A program made the translations under genes and the position numbers. A DNA stretch of 55,247 bases from Variovorax boronicumulans NBRC 103145 (GTDB taxonomy: Bacteria; Pseudomonadota; Gammaproteobacteria; Burkholderiales; Burkholderiaceae_C): positions 1-55,247 of the forward strand of contig NZ_BCUS01000035.1 of assembly GCF_001591345.1 (NCBI RefSeq), given 5' to 3'. Positions 1-10,713 of the stretch are shown here, piece after piece; within the stretch, counting starts at the first letter, position 1; every line of letters starts with the position of its first letter. The notes below the pieces were generated by a model, which was not told the origin of the DNA, did no database searches, and saw only the letters and a program-made list of their open reading frames with translations.

Positions 1-2
1 CG

Positions 3-548
3 ATGGCGCTGGGCGACGACGCCGCGCATGCCGCCCAGGCCGGCTCGCGCGGCTTCGGCGGCGCGCATGAACTGAGCACCGTGAACGCCGCGCTGCCACC
101 CGAGGTCGCGGCCTACCTTGCCAAGCCGGCGAAGGAGCTCACGCCCAAGGACACGTCGTTCATGATGGACAACTACCGGCAGATGGTCGAGCGCGCCGGC
201 AAGAGCGGCGACTTCACCGCCGTCGAGCGCATGCCGACCTCGGCGGGCACCGCACGCACGCTGCCTGCGGAGCCGGTCAAGGCTGCAGCAACACCGCAGC
301 CGACGACCACTGCAGCAACCGCGTCATCTGGCAGCTCGGGCGCGCTGCCCTTCCACGCGGTGCGCCTGCTGGCCCATGCCGCGCATGCGGGCAACAAGAG
401 CGCGCAGGCCGAGCTCGATCGCGTGTGCAGGGATGGCAGCGTGGCCTCGAAGCGCTTCTCGAAGGAAACGCGCGCCACGCCGGAATTCAAACAGGCCTGC
501 GCGGACCGCAAGGCAGGCAGCGCGACGCGCACCGCCGCGGCCAACTAA
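3..548 (+). CDS. Hypothetical protein, C-terminal part (5' end probably outside window)
   Basis: I do not recognise this protein. The frame is open from the window edge, so the ATG at base 3 is probably internal and the gene probably begins upstream. What is visible is a low-complexity Ala/Thr/Pro-rich linker around residues 80-115, then a more ordered C-terminal part of about 65 residues containing two cysteines (VCRDG and QACADRK). The cysteines could form a disulfide if the protein is exported. It ends in TAA 15 bp before the convergent HIT-protein gene. Codon usage looks like its neighbours. No function is proposed. Confidence is that a coding frame exists, not what it does. Confidence 0.55.
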   Translation: MALGDDAAHAAQAGSRGFGGAHELSTVNAALPPEVAAYLAKPAKELTPKDTSFMMDNYRQMVERAGKSGDFTAVERMPTSAGTARTLPAEPVKAAATPQPTTTAATASSGSSGALPFHAVRLLAHAAHAGNKSAQAELDRVCRDGSVASKRFSKETRATPEFKQACADRKAGSATRTAAAN

Positions 549-563
549 GAAGAAACGAAGGCC

Positions 564-1001
564 TCAGGCCAGCGACGCGAGCCGGCGGACCATGTCGGCC
601 TCCGCCTGCGGCAGCAGCGCCTGCACGGCGGCCAGCCGCTCGGCTGGCGCGGTCCGTTGCACGGCAGCCCAGACCGAACCGGGGAAATGGCTGTCCCAGT
701 CGAAGCGCGCGATCACGTGCCAGTGCAGGTGCGCCACCATGTTGCCGAGCGCGGCGATGTTGAGCTTGGTGGGCGCCAGCGCGTCGCGCAGGCACTGCTC
801 CACGCGCACCACGGCCTCCATGCACAGCACGCGGTCGGCCGCGTCGAGGTCGGAGAACTCCGCCGCATGGTCGCGCCACACCACGCGGTAGAAGGCCGGA
901 AAGCCTTCTTCCTGCGCATGGATGACGCGCAGCTTCGCGCCTTCGAACACGACACGCCCGCCGGGCGCGTCGCACAGCGGGCAACCCGCCACTGCCGTCA
1001 T
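564..1001 (-). CDS. HIT-family (histidine triad) hydrolase-like protein
   Basis: This 145-residue protein carries the histidine triad signature [10 protein letters not shown] at residues 91-100 (H-x-H-x-H), the active site of nucleotide hydrolases/transferases of the HIT superfamily. An N-terminal CPLC pair at residues 7-10 may bind metal, as in some HIT proteins. The substrate cannot be read from the sequence. Family members usually cleave nucleoside phosphoramidates or dinucleoside polyphosphates. The ATG (999-1001) overlaps the TGA of the upstream FAD oxidoreductase (998-1000) by 4 nt in the ATGA arrangement, so the two are cotranscribed and probably translationally coupled. It is convergent with the hypothetical gene at the left edge. 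Confidence 0.9.
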   Translation of the reverse strand: MTAVAGCPLCDAPGGRVVFEGAKLRVIHAQEEGFPAFYRVVWRDHAAEFSDLDAADRVLCMEAVVRVEQCLRDALAPTKLNIAALGNMVAHLHWHVIARFDWDSHFPGSVWAAVQRTAPAERLAAVQALLPQAEADMVRRLASLA

Positions 1002-4000
1002 ACGAGCACCCGCTCGATGCCGCCCTGGTTGGCGGCCGCCACGTAGTTCGGCATCCAGTCGTCGCCGAGCAGCTTGTTGGCCATCTCGACCACGATGTAG
1101 TCGGCTTCGAGCAGGCCGTTGTTCAGGTCGTTGCCGTAGCGCGAGAGGCCTTGCAGGCAGCTCGGGCAGCTGGTGAGGATCTTCACGTTGCCGGTCGCGC
1201 CGACATTGCCGCTCTCGCGCAGCGCGGCCTCGCCCTTCTTCAGCTCTTCTTCCTTGCGGAAGCGGATCTGCGTCGAGATGTCGGGCCGCGACACACCCAG
1301 CGTGCCCGACTCGCCGCAGCAGCGGTCGTTCTTGAGCACGTTGTCGCCGACCAGCGCCTTCACGGTCTTCATCGGGTCCTGCTGCTTCATCGGCGAATGG
1401 CAGGGGTCGTGGTACAGGTAGCCGCCACCGCCCGCATCGGCCAGGGTGATGCCCTTTTCGAGCAGGTACTCGTGGATGTCGATGATCCGGCAGCCCGGGA
1501 AAATCTTGTCGAACTGGTAGCCCTGCAGCTGGTCGTAGCAGGTGCCGCAGCTCACCACCACCGTCTTGATGTCGAGGTAGTTGAGCGTGTTGGCGACGCG
1601 GTGGAAGAGCACGCGGTTGTCCGTGATCATCTTCTCGGCCTTGTCGAACTGGCCGCTGCCGCGCTGCGGATAGCCGCAGCACAGGTAGCCCGGCGGCAGC
1701 ACGGTCTGCACGCCCGCGTGCCAGAGCATCGCCTGTGTGGCCAGGCCCACCTGCGAGAACAGCCGCTCCGACCCGCACCCCGGGAAGTAGAAGACCGCCT
1801 CGGTTTCCGAGGTGGTCGTCTTCGGGTCGCGGATGATCGGCACGTAGTCGGCATCCTCGATGTCCAGCAGCGCGCGCGCCGTCTTCTTCGGCAGGTTGCC
1901 CGGCATCTTCTTGTTGATGAAGTGGATCACCTGCTCCTTGATGGGCGCAGGCCCCAGCGTGGCCGGCGGCGCGCCGGTCTGCTTCTTCGCGAGGCCGCGC
2001 AGCAGGTCGTTGGCCATGCGCTGCGCCTTGAAGCCGATGCCCACCATGCCGGCGCGCACCGCCTTGATGGTCTGCGGGTTGGTCGCGTTCAGGAAGAACA
2101 TCGCGGCCGCGTTGCCGGGACGGAAGCTCTTCTGGCCCATCTTGCGCAGCAGGTTGCGCATGTTCATCGACACGTCGCCGAAGTCGATCTTCACGGGGCA
2201 CGGCGTGAGGCACTTGTGGCACACGGTGCAGTGGTCGGCCACGTCCTCGAACTCTTCCCAGTGCTTGATGCTGATGCCGCGCCGGGTCTGCTCCTCGTAG
2301 AGGAAGGCCTCGACCAGCAGCGAGGTCGCGAGGATCTTGTTGCGCGGGCTGTACAGCAGGTTGGCGCGCGGCACGTGCGTGGCACACACCGGCTTGCACT
2401 TGCCGCAGCGCAGGCAGTCCTTCACGCTGTCGGCGATGGCGCCGATGTCGCTCTGCTGCATGATCAGCGACTCGTGCCCCATGAGGCCGAAGCTCGGCGT
2501 GTAGGCATTGGTCAGGTCGGCGTGCAGCGTCTGCGCTTGGCCGGCAGGCGCGCGCAGCAGCTTGCCCTTGTTGAAGTGGCCCTCGGGGTCGACCCGGGCC
2601 TTGTATTCGGTGAACGGGCGCAGCTCTTCGTCGGTGAGGAACTCGAGCTTGGTGATGCCGATGCCGTGCTCGCCCGAGATCACGCCGTCCAGGCTGCGTG
2701 CCAGCGCCATGATGCGCACCACCGCGGCATGCGCGGTCTGCAGCATCTCGTAGTTGTCGCTGTTGACGGGCAGGTTGGTGTGCACGTTGCCGTCGCCCGC
2801 GTGCATGTGCAGCGCGACCCACACGCGGCCCTTGAGCACCTGCTTGTGGATGGCGGTGCACTCGGCCAGGATCGGCCCGAACTCGGCGCCCGAAAAAATC
2901 TCCTGCAGCGGCTGGCGCAGCTGGGTCTTCCAGCTCGCGCGCAGCGTGTGGTCCTGCAGTTGCGGGAACAGCGAGTCGACGTTCTGCAGCCAGCCGGCCC
3001 ACAGCGCGCGCACCTCGTGCACCAGCGCCACGGCCTGCACCACGCGGTCTTCCAGCAGCTCGGCCGCCGGGATCTCGTGCGCGTCGTCGGTCTTGCCCAG
3101 CGGCAGGTTGCCGCGCGTCAGGAACGCTTCGAGCGCGTCGGTGAGCGCGAGCTTGTTCTGTAGCGACAGCTCGATGTTGATGCGTTCGATGCCGTCGCTG
3201 TACTCGGCCATGCGCGGCAGCGGGATCACCACGTCTTCGTTGATCTTGAAGGCGTTGGTGTGCTTGCTGATGGCGGCCGTGCGCTTGCGGTCGAGCCAGA
3301 ATTTCTTGCGCGCCTCGGGACTGATGGCAATGAAGCCTTCGCCGCTGCGCGAGTTGGCGATGCGCACCACTTCCGAGGTGACGCGCGCCACCGCGTCGGC
3401 GTCGTCGCCCGCGATGTCGCCGAACAGCACCATCTTGGGCAGGCCGCCGTGTTTTTTCGACTTGGTGGCGTAGCCCACGGCCTTCAGGTAGCGGTCGTCC
3501 AGGTGCTCGAGGCCGGCCAGCAGCACGCCCGAGCGCTTCTGCTCGGCGAACATGAAGTCCTTGATCTCGACGATGCTGGGCACGGCGTCCTTCGCGTTGC
3601 CGAAGAATTCGAGGCACACGGTGCGCGTGTGCGCCGGCATCTTGTGCACCACCCAGCGGCAGCTGGTGATGAGGCCGTCGCAGCCCTCTTTCTGGATGCC
3701 CGGCAGGCCCGAGAGGAACTTGTCGGTCACGTCCTTGCCCAGGCCTTCCTTGCGGAAGGTGCGGCCCGGGATGTCGAGGCGCTCGGTGCGCAGTTTCGTC
3801 TTGCCGTCGGCCGCGTAATACTGCAGCTCGAACACGGCGCTCTCGGCGTCGTGGATCTTGCCCAGGTTGTGGCCGATGCGGGTCACTTCGAGCCATTCGG
3901 CCTGCGGCGTGACCATGCGCCACGAGGCGAGGTTGTCCAGCGCCGTGCCCCAGAGCACGGCCTTCTTGCCGCCGGCGTTCATGGCGACGTTGCCGCCGAC

Positions 4001-4876
4001 GCACGAGGCCTCGGCGGAGGTCGGGTCGACCGCGAACACGAAGCCCGCGCGCTCGGCCGCGTCGGCCACGCGCTGCGTGACCACGCCGGCCTCGGTCCAG
4101 ATGGTGGGCACGGGGTGGTCGAGGCCGGGCATCGCCACGTGCTCGACCTCGGTCATGGCCTCGAGCTTCTCGGTGTTGATGACCACGCTCTTCCAGGTCA
4201 GCGGAATGGCGCCGCCGGTGTAGCCGGTGCCGCCGCCGCGCGGAATGATGGTCAGGCCCAGCTCGATGCAGCCCTTGACCAGCAAGGCCATCTCGGCCTC
4301 GGTGTCGGGGCACAGCACGACGAAGGGGTACTCGACGCGCCAGTCGGTGGCGTCGGTCACGTGCGACACGCGCGAGAGGCCGTCGAACTTGATGTTGTCC
4401 TTGGCCGTGAGCCGGCGCAGCACGCGCGTGGCCTTGCGGCGCAGGGCGGCGACTTCGCGGAAGGTGTCGTCGAAGGCGGCGACGGCCTGGCTGACGAGGC
4501 CGGTGAGCTCGCCCACCAGCTGGTCGCGCGGCAGGTCGCTGTCGGGGGTGCGGCGCTTCTGCACTTCGCCCAGGCGGTGGCGCAGGGCATCGACCAGCTG
4601 GCCGCGGCGGCGCGGGTTGTCGAGCAGGTCGTCGACAAGGTAGGGGTTGCGCTGCACCACCCAGATGTCGCCCAGCACCTCGTAGAGCATGCGCGCCGAT
4701 CGGCCGGTGCGGCGCTCGGCGCGCAGGGTCTGGAGCAGGTCCCAGCCGCGTTCGCCCAGGAGGCGAAGCACGATCTCCCGGTCGGAGAAGCTGGTGTAGT
4801 TGTAAGGGATCTCGCGCAGTCGTACAGGCTCTGCGGCCTGTGACAACAGCGTATTCAACGCGGTCGGAGCATTCAT
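998..4876 (-). CDS. Giant FAD-linked oxidase with two 4Fe-4S motifs and cysteine-rich CCG domains (DUF3683-type, D-2-hydroxyacid dehydrogenase-like)
   Basis: This 1292-residue protein has an N-terminal DUF3683-like region (about 1-170), then a PCMH-type FAD-binding domain with [13 protein letters not shown] at about 210-222, and an FAD-oxidase C-terminal domain with GDGNVH and SGEHGIG motifs. Two ferredoxin-type clusters follow, [11 protein letters not shown] near 818 and [12 protein letters not shown] near 882. The last 270 residues are GlpC/LldE-like CCG domains (PGCGSE, LCCGYP, SCGTC, DPCHSP, RCCGESG, SCPSC). The family oxidises D-lactate-type or D-2-hydroxyglutarate-type acids and passes electrons through Fe-S centres to a membrane or electron-transfer acceptor. 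The exact substrate is unknown. The ATG at 4876 has no obvious Shine-Dalgarno. It is the first gene of an operon with the HIT protein. Confidence 0.93.
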   Translation of the reverse strand: MNAPTALNTLLSQAAEPVRLREIPYNYTSFSDREIVLRLLGERGWDLLQTLRAERRTGRSARMLYEVLGDIWVVQRNPYLVDDLLDNPRRRGQLVDALRHRLGEVQKRRTPDSDLPRDQLVGELTGLVSQAVAAFDDTFREVAALRRKATRVLRRLTAKDNIKFDGLSRVSHVTDATDWRVEYPFVVLCPDTEAEMALLVKGCIELGLTIIPRGGGTGYTGGAIPLTWKSVVINTEKLEAMTEVEHVAMPGLDHPVPTIWTEAGVVTQRVADAAERAGFVFAVDPTSAEASCVGGNVAMNAGGKKAVLWGTALDNLASWRMVTPQAEWLEVTRIGHNLGKIHDAESAVFELQYYAADGKTKLRTERLDIPGRTFRKEGLGKDVTDKFLSGLPGIQKEGCDGLITSCRWVVHKMPAHTRTVCLEFFGNAKDAVPSIVEIKDFMFAEQKRSGVLLAGLEHLDDRYLKAVGYATKSKKHGGLPKMVLFGDIAGDDADAVARVTSEVVRIANSRSGEGFIAISPEARKKFWLDRKRTAAISKHTNAFKINEDVVIPLPRMAEYSDGIERINIELSLQNKLALTDALEAFLTRGNLPLGKTDDAHEIPAAELLEDRVVQAVALVHEVRALWAGWLQNVDSLFPQLQDHTLRASWKTQLRQPLQEIFSGAEFGPILAECTAIHKQVLKGRVWVALHMHAGDGNVHTNLPVNSDNYEMLQTAHAAVVRIMALARSLDGVISGEHGIGITKLEFLTDEELRPFTEYKARVDPEGHFNKGKLLRAPAGQAQTLHADLTNAYTPSFGLMGHESLIMQQSDIGAIADSVKDCLRCGKCKPVCATHVPRANLLYSPRNKILATSLLVEAFLYEEQTRRGISIKHWEEFEDVADHCTVCHKCLTPCPVKIDFGDVSMNMRNLLRKMGQKSFRPGNAAAMFFLNATNPQTIKAVRAGMVGIGFKAQRMANDLLRGLAKKQTGAPPATLGPAPIKEQVIHFINKKMPGNLPKKTARALLDIEDADYVPIIRDPKTTTSETEAVFYFPGCGSERLFSQVGLATQAMLWHAGVQTVLPPGYLCCGYPQRGSGQFDKAEKMITDNRVLFHRVANTLNYLDIKTVVVSCGTCYDQLQGYQFDKIFPGCRIIDIHEYLLEKGITLADAGGGGYLYHDPCHSPMKQQDPMKTVKALVGDNVLKNDRCCGESGTLGVSRPDISTQIRFRKEEELKKGEAALRESGNVGATGNVKILTSCPSCLQGLSRYGNDLNNGLLEADYIVVEMANKLLGDDWMPNYVAAANQGGIERVLV

Positions 4877-5011
4877 CGGGTGGGGCCCTTGGCCAGGCGC
4901 TGCGCGCCCATGTAGCCGGGGGATGGATTTTAGGGCAGGCCTTGGGGTCTTTGCCCTTCCCGTTCCGCTATTCCCTATGGCAGGCCCGATGCCTGCCGTG
5001 GAGGCCGCCGG

Positions 5012-5045
5012 CCCTCACCCCCGCCCTCTCCCGAGGGAGAGGGGG
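5012..5045. repeat. REP-like palindromic element
   Basis: An extragenic sequence contains a CCCTCACCCC-type lead followed by a perfect 9-bp inverted repeat, CCCTCTCCC (5024-5032) and GGGAGAGGG (5035-5043), with GA at the centre. Similar CCCTCTCCC/GGGAGAGGG palindromes are dispersed in many proteobacterial genomes. It lies just downstream of serA on the minus strand and upstream of the FAD oxidase gene. It may act as a transcript-end stabiliser for serA. No U-run follows on either strand, so it is not a classical terminator. Confidence 0.6.
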
Positions 5046-5058
5046 AAAGACAAGGGGC

Positions 5059-6291
5059 TTAGAACAGCACGCGGCTGCGAATCGTCCCGTTCACCTTGGC
5101 CAGCTTCTCCAGCGCCAGGTCCGAAGAAGCGGCGTCGATGTCCATCACGACGTAGCCGATCTTCTCGTTGGTCTGCAGGAACTGGGACGAGATGTTGATG
5201 TTGTTGTCCGAGAAAATCTTGTTGATCTCGGACAGCACGCCCGGCACGTTGCGGTGGATGTGCAGCAGGCGGTGCTTGCCCGGGTGCGCCGGCAGCGCCA
5301 CCTCGGGGAAGTTGACCGACGAGGTCGAGGTGCCGTTGTCGCTGTACTTGACCAGCTTCTCGGCCACTTCGAGCCCGATGTTGGCCTGCGCCTCCATGGT
5401 CGAGCCGCCGATGTGCGGCGTGAGGATCACGTTGTCCAGCCCGCGCAGCGGCGACAGGAACTCGTCCTTGTTGGTGCGCGGCTCGACCGGGAATACGTCG
5501 ATGGCGGCGCCCAGCAGCTTCTTGCTCTTGAGGGCCTCGGCCAGCGGCTCGATCTCGACCACGGTGCCGCGCGAGGCGTTCAGCAGGATGGCGCCCGGCT
5601 TCATGGCGGCGATCTCGGCCGCGCCGATCATCCATTGCGTGGCCTGGGTCTCGGGCACGTGCAGGGTCACGATGTCGCTCTGGCCCAGCAGCTGGTGCAG
5701 CTCGCGCACCTGGCGGGCGTTGCCCAGCGGCAGCTTGGTGACCACGTCGTAGAAGGCCACGTGCATGCCCAGCGCCTCGGCCAGCACCGACAGCTGCGCG
5801 CCGATGGAGCCGTAGCCCACGATGCCCAGCGTCTTGCCGCGGATCTCGAAGGCGTTCTCGGCCGACTTGAGCCAACCGCCGCGGTGCGCCACGGCGCTTT
5901 TCTCGGGCACGCCGCGCAGCAGCAGGATGGCTTCGGCCAGCACCAGCTCGGCCACCGAACGGGTGTTGGAATACGGCGCGTTGAACACGGCCACGCCATG
6001 CTCGCGGGCGGCTTCGAGGTCGACCTGGTTGGTGCCGATGCAGAAGCACCCGGCGGCCACCAGCTTGTGGGCGGCGGCGAACACCTCGGCCGTCAGCTGG
6101 GTGCGCGAGCGGATGCCCACGAAGTGCACGTCGGCGATCTTGGCCTTGAGTTCGGCGTCGGGCAGTGCACCCGGCAGCGACTCGATGTTGGTGTAGCCGG
6201 CGGCGCGCAGCACCTCCACGGCCGAGGGGTGGATGCCTTCGAGCAAAAGGAACTTGATCCTGCTTTTGTCGAGGGAGGTTTTGCTGCTCAT
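5059..6291 (-). CDS. serA: D-3-phosphoglycerate dehydrogenase
   Basis: This 410-residue cytosolic enzyme has the length and domain order of the E. coli-type SerA: a split substrate-binding domain, a nucleotide-binding domain with the NAD fingerprint GIVGYGSIGAQ, and a C-terminal ACT domain (about 335-410) for serine feedback. It oxidises 3-phosphoglycerate to 3-phosphohydroxypyruvate, the first step of serine synthesis. The catalytic histidine region reads LTPHIGGSTMEAQ, as expected. The ATG at 6291 starts the typical N-terminus, and the protein is complete. It is divergent from ugpB across 227 bp and is followed by the REP-like palindrome. The E. coli enzyme also reduces 2-oxoglutarate to D-2-hydroxyglutarate. 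The neighbouring FAD oxidase family can re-oxidise such acids, so a metabolic link is possible but only inferred. Confidence 0.95.
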   Translation of the reverse strand: MSSKTSLDKSRIKFLLLEGIHPSAVEVLRAAGYTNIESLPGALPDAELKAKIADVHFVGIRSRTQLTAEVFAAAHKLVAAGCFCIGTNQVDLEAAREHGVAVFNAPYSNTRSVAELVLAEAILLLRGVPEKSAVAHRGGWLKSAENAFEIRGKTLGIVGYGSIGAQLSVLAEALGMHVAFYDVVTKLPLGNARQVRELHQLLGQSDIVTLHVPETQATQWMIGAAEIAAMKPGAILLNASRGTVVEIEPLAEALKSKKLLGAAIDVFPVEPRTNKDEFLSPLRGLDNVILTPHIGGSTMEAQANIGLEVAEKLVKYSDNGTSTSSVNFPEVALPAHPGKHRLLHIHRNVPGVLSEINKIFSDNNINISSQFLQTNEKIGYVVMDIDAASSDLALEKLAKVNGTIRSRVLF

Positions 6292-6518
6292 GGCGTACTC
6301 AAGGAAGCCCCGGCCATGGCGACAAGCTAGGCCAAAAAAGGGAGGGCGATGCTAGCATGGTGCAGCGCAGCATGAGGCCCGCAACCCGCGCCGGGCTTGA
6401 CGCCAAAGGGGTTTCCCCGATTGGAGGAACCCTTCGGTCCGTGCCCCAATGTGACGCGGCTGTGTCACGCACATGCCCTAGCATTCGCGCTTTCCATTTT
6501 TTCCCTTCAGGAGTCTTC

Positions 6519-7829
6519 ATGCGATTCAAGACGCTCGCGTTGGCATCGGCGCTGGCCGCCACGCTGTTCAATGCAGCCCAGGCCCAGACCGAGATCCAGT
6601 GGTGGCATTCCATGACCGCCGTCAACAACGAGTGGGTCAACGACCTGGCCAAGCAGTTCAACGAGAGCCAGAAGGAATACAAGATCGTCCCGACCTTCAA
6701 GGGCACGTACGACGAATCGATGACGGCCTCCATCGCGGCCTTCCGCGCCGGCAACGCACCGCACATCCTGCAGGTGTTCGAAGTGGGCACCGCCACCATG
6801 ATGGCCAGCAAGGGCGCCGTCATTCCGGTCGGCCAGGTCATGAAGGACGCGGGCGAGAAGTTCGACCCGTCCGCCTACATCCCCGCCGTGGCCGGTTACT
6901 ACACCGCCCCCAACGGCCAGATGCTGAGCTTCCCGTTCAACAGCTCGACCACGATCTTCTATTTCAACAAGGACGCCTTCAAGGCCGCCGGCCTGCCCAC
7001 CGACAAGGCACCCGCCACCTGGCCCGAAGTGGTCGCCGCCGCCGCTAAGCTCAAGGCCAGCGGCCACAAGTGCCCGTTCACCACCGCCTGGCAGAACTGG
7101 ACGCAGGTCGAGAGCTTCTCGGCCTGGCACAACGTGGAGTTCGCCAGCAAGGCCAACGGCCTGCAGGGCCTGGACGCGCGCCTGAAGGTGAATTCGCCCC
7201 TGCACCAGCGCCACATCGAGAACCTGGCCAGCATGTCCAAGCAGGGCCTGTTCATCTACAAGGGCCGCGGCAACGTGCCTGAAGCCTCGTTCGTGTCGGG
7301 CGAGTGCGCCATGATCAACACCTCGTCGGGCTTCTACGGCAACGTGGCCAAGAACGCCAAGTTCGCCTACGGCCTGGCCCCCCTGCCCTACTACCCGGAC
7401 GTGCCGGGCGCACCGCAGAACACCGTGATCGGCGGGGCCAGCCTGTGGGTCATGTCGGGCAAGAAGGCCGCCGAGTACAAGGGCGTGGCCAAGTTCTTCA
7501 GTTTCATCTCGACGCCTGAAGTGCAGTCCGCCAGCCACAAGCGCACCGGCTACCTGCCGGTCACCACCGCCTCGTACAAGCTCACCGAAGAGTCGGGCTT
7601 CTACAAGCAGAACCCCGGCACCGACGTGGCCGTGACGCAGATGATCCGCAAGGTCACCGACAAGAGCCGCGGCATCCGCCTGGGCAACTACGTGCAGATC
7701 CGCGCCATCGAGGACGAAGAGCTCGAACAGGTCTGGGGCGGCAAGAAGACCGCCAAGGAAGCCCTCGACTCGATCGTGACCCGCGGCAACGAGCAGCTCG
7801 AACGCTTCCAAAAGGCGAACAAAAGCTAA
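6519..7829 (+). CDS. ugpB: sn-Glycerol-3-phosphate ABC transporter, periplasmic binding protein
   Basis: This 436-residue family-1 extracellular solute-binding protein starts at the ATG at 6519, preceded by a good AGGAG Shine-Dalgarno 5 nt upstream. The signal peptide (about 23 residues) ends at AQAQT. The mature N-terminus EIQWWHSM and the ELEQVWGGKKTAKEALD segment near the C-terminus are typical of UgpB. It captures sn-glycerol-3-phosphate and glycerophosphodiesters in the periplasm for UgpAE. An in-frame extension to 6357 exists but would put the signal peptide inside the protein, so I reject it. ugp is normally controlled by PhoB or by carbon status. I saw no convincing Pho box in the 227 bp upstream. 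A GTGAC-N8-GTCAC inverted repeat lies at 6451-6468. Confidence 0.95.
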   Translation: MRFKTLALASALAATLFNAAQAQTEIQWWHSMTAVNNEWVNDLAKQFNESQKEYKIVPTFKGTYDESMTASIAAFRAGNAPHILQVFEVGTATMMASKGAVIPVGQVMKDAGEKFDPSAYIPAVAGYYTAPNGQMLSFPFNSSTTIFYFNKDAFKAAGLPTDKAPATWPEVVAAAAKLKASGHKCPFTTAWQNWTQVESFSAWHNVEFASKANGLQGLDARLKVNSPLHQRHIENLASMSKQGLFIYKGRGNVPEASFVSGECAMINTSSGFYGNVAKNAKFAYGLAPLPYYPDVPGAPQNTVIGGASLWVMSGKKAAEYKGVAKFFSFISTPEVQSASHKRTGYLPVTTASYKLTEESGFYKQNPGTDVAVTQMIRKVTDKSRGIRLGNYVQIRAIEDEELEQVWGGKKTAKEALDSIVTRGNEQLERFQKANKS

Positions 7830-7866
7830 CGATTGAAGATCCGGGCTCCGTGTCCGGCTAATATCG

Positions 7867-7914
7867 CCCGCCCCCGCACGCCCTTCTTCCAGGGTGCGCC
7901 GGGCGGGATTTTTT
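7867..7914 (+). terminator. Intrinsic terminator/attenuator between ugpB and ugpA
   Basis: A strong GC hairpin is formed by 7867-7882 and 7892-7907. It has a 7-bp perfect lower stem (CCCGCCC/GGGCGGG), a small internal loop, then seven more pairs with one bulge, and a 9-nt loop. It is followed immediately by TTTTTT (7909-7914). This has all features of a Rho-independent terminator. It lies inside the operon, so partial read-through would give an excess of binding protein over permease. Confidence 0.8.
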
Positions 7915-7927
7915 ATGTAGGGGCTTC

Positions 7928-8809
7928 ATGGAAAAACGCGTTTTCTTTCGCTCGGGCTGGTTGCCCTGGCTGCTGCTGACACCGCAGATGGCGGTGATCC
8001 TCGTGTTTTTCTTCTGGCCGGCCGGCCAGGCGCTGTTGCAGTCGCTGCAGCAGCAGGACGCGTTCGGCACGTCGGTCGAGTTCGTCGGGTTCGACAACTT
8101 CCGCCACCTGTTCGACGACCCGGCCTACGCCGAGTCGTTCAAGACCACCGCGCTGTTCTCGGTGCTGGTGGCCGGCATCGGCATCAGCCTGTCGTTGATG
8201 CTGGCCGTGTTCGCCGACCGCATCGTGCGCGGCGGCATGTTCTACAAGACCATGCTGATCCTGCCGTACGCCGTGGCGCCCGCCGTGGCGGCCGTGCTGT
8301 GGGTCTTCATGTTCTCGCCCTCGCTGGGCGTGGTGGCCTATGCCCTGGGCAAGATCGGCATCAACTGGAACCACCTGCTCGACTCGGGCCACGCCATGAC
8401 GCTGATCGTGATGGCCTCGGTGTGGAAGCAGATCTCCTACAACTTCCTGTTCTTCCTGGCCGGCCTGCAGTCGATCCCGAAGTCGCTGATCGAGGCCGCG
8501 GCCATCGATGGCGCGCGCCCGTGGCGCCGCTTCTGGACCGTGCAGTTCCCGCTGCTGTCGCCCACCACCTTCTTCCTCTTGGTGATCAACGTGGTGTACG
8601 CCTTCTTCGACACCTTCGCGATCGTCGATGCGGCCACGCAGGGCGGTCCGGGCAAGGACACGACCATCCTGGTCTACAAGGTCTACCACGACGGTTTCAA
8701 GGGCCTCGACCTCGGCGGCTCGGCCGCGCAGTCGGTGGTGCTGATGGTGATCGTGGTGGCGCTGACCGTCATCCAGTTCCGCTACGTCGAGAAGAAAGTG
8801 CAGTACTGA
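7928..8809 (+). CDS. ugpA: Glycerol-3-phosphate ABC transporter permease
   Basis: This 293-residue polytopic inner-membrane protein has six predicted TM segments. The conserved EAA loop, [15 protein letters not shown], contacts the ATPase. It forms the heterodimeric channel with UgpE. The ATG at 7928 follows an AGGGG Shine-Dalgarno (7919-7923), which lies just past the terminator's T-run. The N-terminus [17 protein letters not shown] is typical. It is 98 bp downstream of ugpB and 39 bp upstream of ugpE. Confidence 0.95.
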   Translation: MEKRVFFRSGWLPWLLLTPQMAVILVFFFWPAGQALLQSLQQQDAFGTSVEFVGFDNFRHLFDDPAYAESFKTTALFSVLVAGIGISLSLMLAVFADRIVRGGMFYKTMLILPYAVAPAVAAVLWVFMFSPSLGVVAYALGKIGINWNHLLDSGHAMTLIVMASVWKQISYNFLFFLAGLQSIPKSLIEAAAIDGARPWRRFWTVQFPLLSPTTFFLLVINVVYAFFDTFAIVDAATQGGPGKDTTILVYKVYHDGFKGLDLGGSAAQSVVLMVIVVALTVIQFRYVEKKVQY

Positions 8810-8848
8810 TGAAGCAACAAGAACAAATCGAATCCGGCGGAGCACAGC

Positions 8849-9700
8849 ATGGTTGAGAAACGCGGCACGCAGGGCATCCTGGCCCACGTCATCATGATCC
8901 TGGGCGTGTTCATCGTCGCCTTCCCGCTCTACCTGGCGTTCGTGGCCTCCACGCACACGGCCCAGGAGATCGTGCAGGCGCCGATGCCCCTGACCCCCGG
9001 CTCGAACATCGTCGACAGCTACAAGGGCGCACTGTTCGGGCGCGAGAGCAGCGCGGGCTCCAACGCCCCGGTGGCGCACATGATGTGGGTGAGCTTCGTG
9101 ACGGCCATGGTCATCGCCATCGGCAAGATCACCATCTCGCTGCTGTCGGCCTTCGCCATCGTGTACTTCCGCTTCCCGTTCAAGAAGATCTGCTTCTGGG
9201 CCATCTTCGTGACGCTGATGCTGCCGGTGGAGGTGCGCATCCTGCCCACCTACAAGGTGCTGTCCGACCTGAACATGCTGAACACCTACGCGGGCCTGAC
9301 GGTGCCGCTGATCGCGTCGGCCACGGCGACCTTCCTGTTCCGCCAGTTCTTCCTCACGGTGCCCGACGAGCTCACCGAAGCGTCGCGCATGGACGGCGCC
9401 AGCCCCATGCGCTTTTTCTTCGACGTGCTGCTGCCGCTGTCCAAGACCTCGATCGCGGCGCTGTTCGTGATCCAGTTCATCTACGGCTGGAACCAGTACC
9501 TGTGGCCGCTGCTGGCGACCACGAGCGAAGACATGTACCCCGTGGTGGTCGGCATCAAGCGGATGATTGCCGGCGGCGACGGACAGAACGAATGGAACGT
9601 CGTGATGGCCACCGCCATCCTGGCGATGCTGCCGCCCGCGCTGGTGGTGATCCTGATGCAAAAGTGGTTCGTCAAGGGCCTCGTGGACACTGAAAAATAA
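8849..9700 (+). CDS. ugpE: Glycerol-3-phosphate ABC transporter permease
   Basis: This 283-residue inner-membrane protein is the partner of UgpA. It has six TM segments and an EAA loop, [17 protein letters not shown], facing the cytoplasm. It contains [13 protein letters not shown] and [11 protein letters not shown], segments characteristic of UgpE. The ATG at 8849 follows GGAG at 8838-8841. The TAA ends 2 bp before the ugpC ATG, so the two are closely coupled. Confidence 0.95.
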   Translation: MVEKRGTQGILAHVIMILGVFIVAFPLYLAFVASTHTAQEIVQAPMPLTPGSNIVDSYKGALFGRESSAGSNAPVAHMMWVSFVTAMVIAIGKITISLLSAFAIVYFRFPFKKICFWAIFVTLMLPVEVRILPTYKVLSDLNMLNTYAGLTVPLIASATATFLFRQFFLTVPDELTEASRMDGASPMRFFFDVLLPLSKTSIAALFVIQFIYGWNQYLWPLLATTSEDMYPVVVGIKRMIAGGDGQNEWNVVMATAILAMLPPALVVILMQKWFVKGLVDTEK

Positions 9701-9702
9701 CT

Positions 9703-10710
<1,008 letters not shown>

Positions 10711-10713
10711 GCG

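Noticed and set aside
564..4313. A 1249-codon minus-strand frame that ends as the HIT protein
   Set aside because: The HIT domain starts at 1001. The upstream part is an out-of-frame, Arg/Gly-rich reading of the FAD oxidase gene.
6450..6469. CRP-like site upstream of ugpB (TGTGA ... TCACG)
   Set aside because: The half-sites are separated by 10 bp instead of 6, so it does not fit CRP. It is kept only as an unassigned inverted repeat.
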